25,817 nt of DNA from Chloroflexota bacterium. Its GTDB lineage: Bacteria; Chloroflexota; UBA5177; JANWHV01. Shown piece after piece: positions 23,659 through 25,817 of this stretch. The translations under genes and the position numbers were made by a program. The stretch lies in the NCBI GenBank assembly GCA_025924845.1, contig JAICHN010000013.1:1-25817 (forward strand). The letters are read 5' to 3'. The first letter of the stretch is position 1, and each line of letters starts with the position of its first letter. The notes under the pieces are model-generated. The model ran no database searches, was not told where the DNA came from, and saw only the letters and a list, made by a program, of their open reading frames with translations.

Positions 23659-23993
23659 GTGGACTGCCGGCGCGAGCGGCGTCTTGAAGCACGGATGAAC
23701 AGTGCGAGCTGTTCAGCAGCGCTTGAGGATTTGTCCGCGACCGGAAGCGACTGGGCTCACCCTCACTTTTGCGGCCGGCAACACTGGAGCAAGGGTCTCC
23801 GCGCCGGCAAGGCGGCGCTGCCGCACTACTGTCGTCGTGCGCATTGACTCTAGGACCGTTCATTCTGTATAGTGAGGCTGCATGGGTCTGTTCAAGATGC
23901 GCCACTTGATCAGCAATGAGAGGATATGTGCCGCCGGGTTACACGAAGGAATGCGGGGAACCGAGTGTCCGCTTTTAAAAGTTAAGGCGAAAC
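23659..23993. other. Intergenic region before the response regulator
   Basis: About 335 bases without a supported gene. It contains the promoter at 23844-23873. A 57-codon frame starting at 23882 with a GAGG upstream has no family resemblance and begins too close to the promoter; I do not annotate it. Confidence 0.5.
23844..23873 (+). promoter_or_regulatory. Sigma-70-type promoter of the response regulator gene
   Basis: TTGACT (23844-23849), an 18-base spacer and TATAGT (23868-23873) make the best promoter in the window. The leader is about 110 bases. The CTGTATAGT string is identical to that at 2696-2704. Confidence 0.7.
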
Positions 23994-24449
23994 ATGCTGG
24001 GCGAGGTCGCGCAAAGAATACCGGGCGAGGTTGCATACAAGATGCCTCCCTATAGCGTGGTGGTGGCGGAAGACAACCAGGTCCTGTGTGACCTCCTGGT
24101 TGAGCAGTTGCAGGAGCGCGGTCATACCATTGCCGGCGTCGCCTCGACTGGAGTCGACGTGGTGAACTTGGTTAAGCAAATGCGGCCGGACGTTGCCGTG
24201 ATCGACCGCGGACTTCCCCTCCAGGACGGGCTCGCTGCCAGCCGCGAAATCGCCGCCCATTCGCCCACTCCCGTAGTCGTGCTAAGCGGCTATCTGTCTC
24301 GAGCTGACCCGGAGGAAGAAGCCGAAGAGGCAGGCGCCCAGGTTTTTCTCGCCAAGCCATACACGGTTGAGGAACTTGAAGACGCCTTGCAGTATGCGGT
24401 CAGCCGCTTCGCGGCTCAGACCAATCGGTCAAGCGCCCCTTTGAACTGA
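23994..24449 (+). CDS. Single-domain response regulator (CheY-like receiver)
   Basis: A 151-residue protein made of one receiver domain and a short tail, with no DNA-binding or output domain. The acidic pair is E26-D27 (VVAEDNQ), the phospho-acceptor D71 (VIDRGLP), the switch Ser S98 (VVLSGY) and the Lys K121 (FLAKPYT), all present and correctly spaced. It should be phosphorylated by a histidine kinase and act by protein-protein contact. The ATG at 23994 follows AAGGCG; a later ATG at 24042 (MPPYSVVV) would give a protein trimmed to the domain. The gene downstream encodes GAF domains and may be its partner. Confidence 0.9.
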   Translation: MLGEVAQRIPGEVAYKMPPYSVVVAEDNQVLCDLLVEQLQERGHTIAGVASTGVDVVNLVKQMRPDVAVIDRGLPLQDGLAASREIAAHSPTPVVVLSGYLSRADPEEEAEEAGAQVFLAKPYTVEELEDALQYAVSRFAAQTNRSSAPLN

Positions 24450-24597
24450 GGGCGGCGGTAGGACTTCGCGGATATTTGGCGCCATGCGCCCCTCCTAAAG
24501 AACCCGCTCGTGCAGCTTAAGCGCGCCAGTGGTATATCTGTATGCTGAACCCGATATAGAGGGTGAAGCCCCAGAGGGGGAAGGCGGAAGGTATCCC
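24450..24597. other. Short intergenic region before the GAF gene
   Basis: A small GGCGC/GCGCC hairpin near 24478 could end the regulator transcript. TTAAGC and TATGCT with an 18-base spacer near 24520-24546 are a weak promoter candidate. Nothing else is seen. Confidence 0.3.
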
Positions 24598-25817
24598 ATG
24601 TTGATTGAGAGTTCTTCCGGCGCGCCAGCGGACTCGGGGCGTCGGGAGCGGCTGCTGGCGGGCGTACTGGAACTGCTCGAGTGCCCCGCCCTGCCGGGTC
24701 TGCTTTGTGCCATAGCCGCTTCGGCCCGTCAATGCGCGCGGAGTTCAGCGGCGGCCCTGTTCGTGCAGGACGGTACGCTTTATCGTTGCGTCACTGTCGC
24801 CGATGACGATGGAACCCGTGCCGTGGACGGCACCATGCCTGTGTTGGAGCAATGGTTGCCGTTGCGGAGACTACAGTCCGACCTATCTTCCATCTTGGTC
24901 GCCGATACCCGAACCGAACCTGCGTGGTCTGAACTGCCGCCGTGCAGTCCGGGCGTCGAGCAGGCACGCACCTGGCTCGGTCTGGCCCTTCCGGCCGATG
25001 AGCGCCTGCTAGGCTTTATCGGGCTTTCCTACGACGAGCCGACCGCCCTATTAGATGAAGAGCGGGCGCTCCTTGAGGAGTTTGCCCGCGCGGCTTCGAC
25101 GTTGTTGCGCCAAGCAACCCTTCTGACCGAAAGCGCGGCCATACTACGACGATCTGCCGCCAGGTTGGAAATCGGGGCGCGGCTTGAGGAACTCACCGAT
25201 CCCAATGAAGTGGCGGACGCCGCCGTGGAAGCGGTGCGCGCCAGCCTTGGCGCCTCCTTTGTCGGCCTCTACAACCGCGGCGCCGGCGGGCTGCAAGAGC
25301 ATGCGGCGGCCGCGGTGCCGGATTACGGTGGTATCGAACCACGAGTCGAGCCGGCCTTGCAATCGTTGGTGGCCGTTGTGTTCGATCAGCAACGCACCCT
25401 GGCCGCGCCCACCGTCGCGGCGGACCCCTGTCCTGATGAGGCCATTCGCGCCTACCGGGAGACGTTGCTGACCTATGGTGTCCAGGCACTGATTATCGTA
25501 CCGGTCACCTATCATGGCGCGGTGTCGGCGGTGCTCTTGCTCATCCATGAAAACGCCTCCTGGTCGGCCGGCGATGTCCTGGCCGCCGAGCAGTTGGCCA
25601 CTGACCTTGGTCGCGTACTGGCCCGAACCGACGAGCTAGTCACCCTCTCAACGCGGACGGCGCGCCTTCACGCCCTGGAGCGTGGCTTAAGTGCGGCGCT
25701 TGACGCTGCTCACGAGATCCTGGCGGATGGACACGACCTGCGGGCCGCCGCTCGGGCGATCGGCGAGGCAGTGCCCACGGTGCTGGCCACCGATGCCGTG
25801 CTCATTGCGGTCATGCC
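24598..25817 (+). CDS. Multi-GAF-domain sensor protein (partial, runs past the window end)
   Basis: An uninterrupted frame of 406 codons from the ATG at 24598, which follows GGAAGG, to the end of the window, with no stop. The product begins MLIESSSGAPADSGRRERLL. A first GAF-like domain covers residues about 20-170 (SARQCARSSAAALFVQDG through LGLALPADERLLGFIGLSYD, DEERALLEEFARAAST). A second covers about 190-350 (EVADAAVEAVRASLGASFVGLYNR, ALIIVPVTYHGAVSAVLLLIHE, AAEQLATDLGRVLART). A third seems to begin at about 365. GAF domains bind small ligands or chromophores in signalling proteins. The missing C-terminus would probably hold a histidine kinase, GGDEF, or PP2C output; with the receiver protein just upstream a kinase is plausible. 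Confidence 0.8.
   Translation, partial: MLIESSSGAPADSGRRERLLAGVLELLECPALPGLLCAIAASARQCARSSAAALFVQDGTLYRCVTVADDDGTRAVDGTMPVLEQWLPLRRLQSDLSSILVADTRTEPAWSELPPCSPGVEQARTWLGLALPADERLLGFIGLSYDEPTALLDEERALLEEFARAASTLLRQATLLTESAAILRRSAARLEIGARLEELTDPNEVADAAVEAVRASLGASFVGLYNRGAGGLQEHAAAAVPDYGGIEPRVEPALQSLVAVVFDQQRTLAAPTVAADPCPDEAIRAYRETLLTYGVQALIIVPVTYHGAVSAVLLLIHENASWSAGDVLAAEQLATDLGRVLARTDELVTLSTRTARLHALERGLSAALDAAHEILADGHDLRAAARAIGEAVPTVLATDAVLIAVM

Noticed and set aside
23659..23847. 62-codon plus-strand frame after the hairpin
   Set aside because: No ribosome site; it ends at the promoter and its product resembles nothing.
23882..24055. 57-codon frame with a GAGG upstream
   Set aside because: It would begin within about ten bases of the likely transcription start and overlaps the response regulator gene in another frame.

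Overview
High-GC bacterial chromosomal DNA in which GTG and TTG starts and long intergenic palindromes are common. The mix of genes (MBG/PxKF glycine-rich secreted protein, LtrA-family protein, GH130, YkcB-type glycosyltransferase with glycine-rich loops, bacterial topoisomerase IB, BlaI/M56 pair, GlsB-type small membrane protein) suggests Chloroflexota, perhaps near Thermomicrobia. This is inference from gene content only; there is no rRNA or other phylogenetic marker in the window. No tRNA, rRNA, CRISPR array, phage gene or complete insertion sequence was seen.

Layout. 1-2773: a large secreted glycine-rich surface protein on the minus strand with its own terminator, then a 430-base divergent intergenic region with four GGACA copies at exact 11-base spacing just upstream of a TATAGT -10 box. 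2774-4021: LtrA-family membrane protein. 4028-5948: a degraded-looking stretch holding an IS5-type transposase that has lost its catalytic core, a small hypothetical membrane protein, about 780 bases without a gene but with a strong hairpin, and a DUF892/YciE protein that has lost its middle. 6002-11643: DoxX protein, GH130-type glycosidase/phosphorylase, an 805-residue GT39-like glycosyltransferase and topoisomerase IB, all on the plus strand. 11654-16602: a PRC-barrel protein, a cellulase-superfamily hydrolase without signal peptide, an S9 prolyl oligopeptidase, an SDR oxidoreductase and a 51-residue membrane protein. 16935-19667: a GlsB/YeaQ-type protein facing a minus-strand group: ABM-domain protein, nitroreductase, M56 peptidase (BlaR1-like) and BlaI-type repressor. 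19875-25817: a membrane-anchored thioredoxin-like protein divergent from blaI, a GT4 glycosyltransferase translationally coupled to an (alpha/alpha)6-barrel protein, a stand-alone receiver-domain protein, and the first 406 codons of a multi-GAF sensor that runs off the end.

How the parts fit. Two themes stand out. One is carbohydrate work: GH130, GT39-like, cellulase-like hydrolase, GT4 and its (alpha/alpha)6 partner. The other is stress or envelope sensing: LtrA, YciE-like, DoxX, PRC-barrel, GlsB-like, BlaI/M56 with a divergent thioredoxin, and receiver plus GAF proteins. The window looks like ordinary chromosome with many small stress genes rather than a single island. The least explained features are non-coding: a two-copy palindromic repeat family (7718-7828 and 15471-15556), several other perfect hairpins of 12 to 21 base pairs, the phased repeats at 2651-2688, and a dyad over the -10 box of the promoter that faces blaI.
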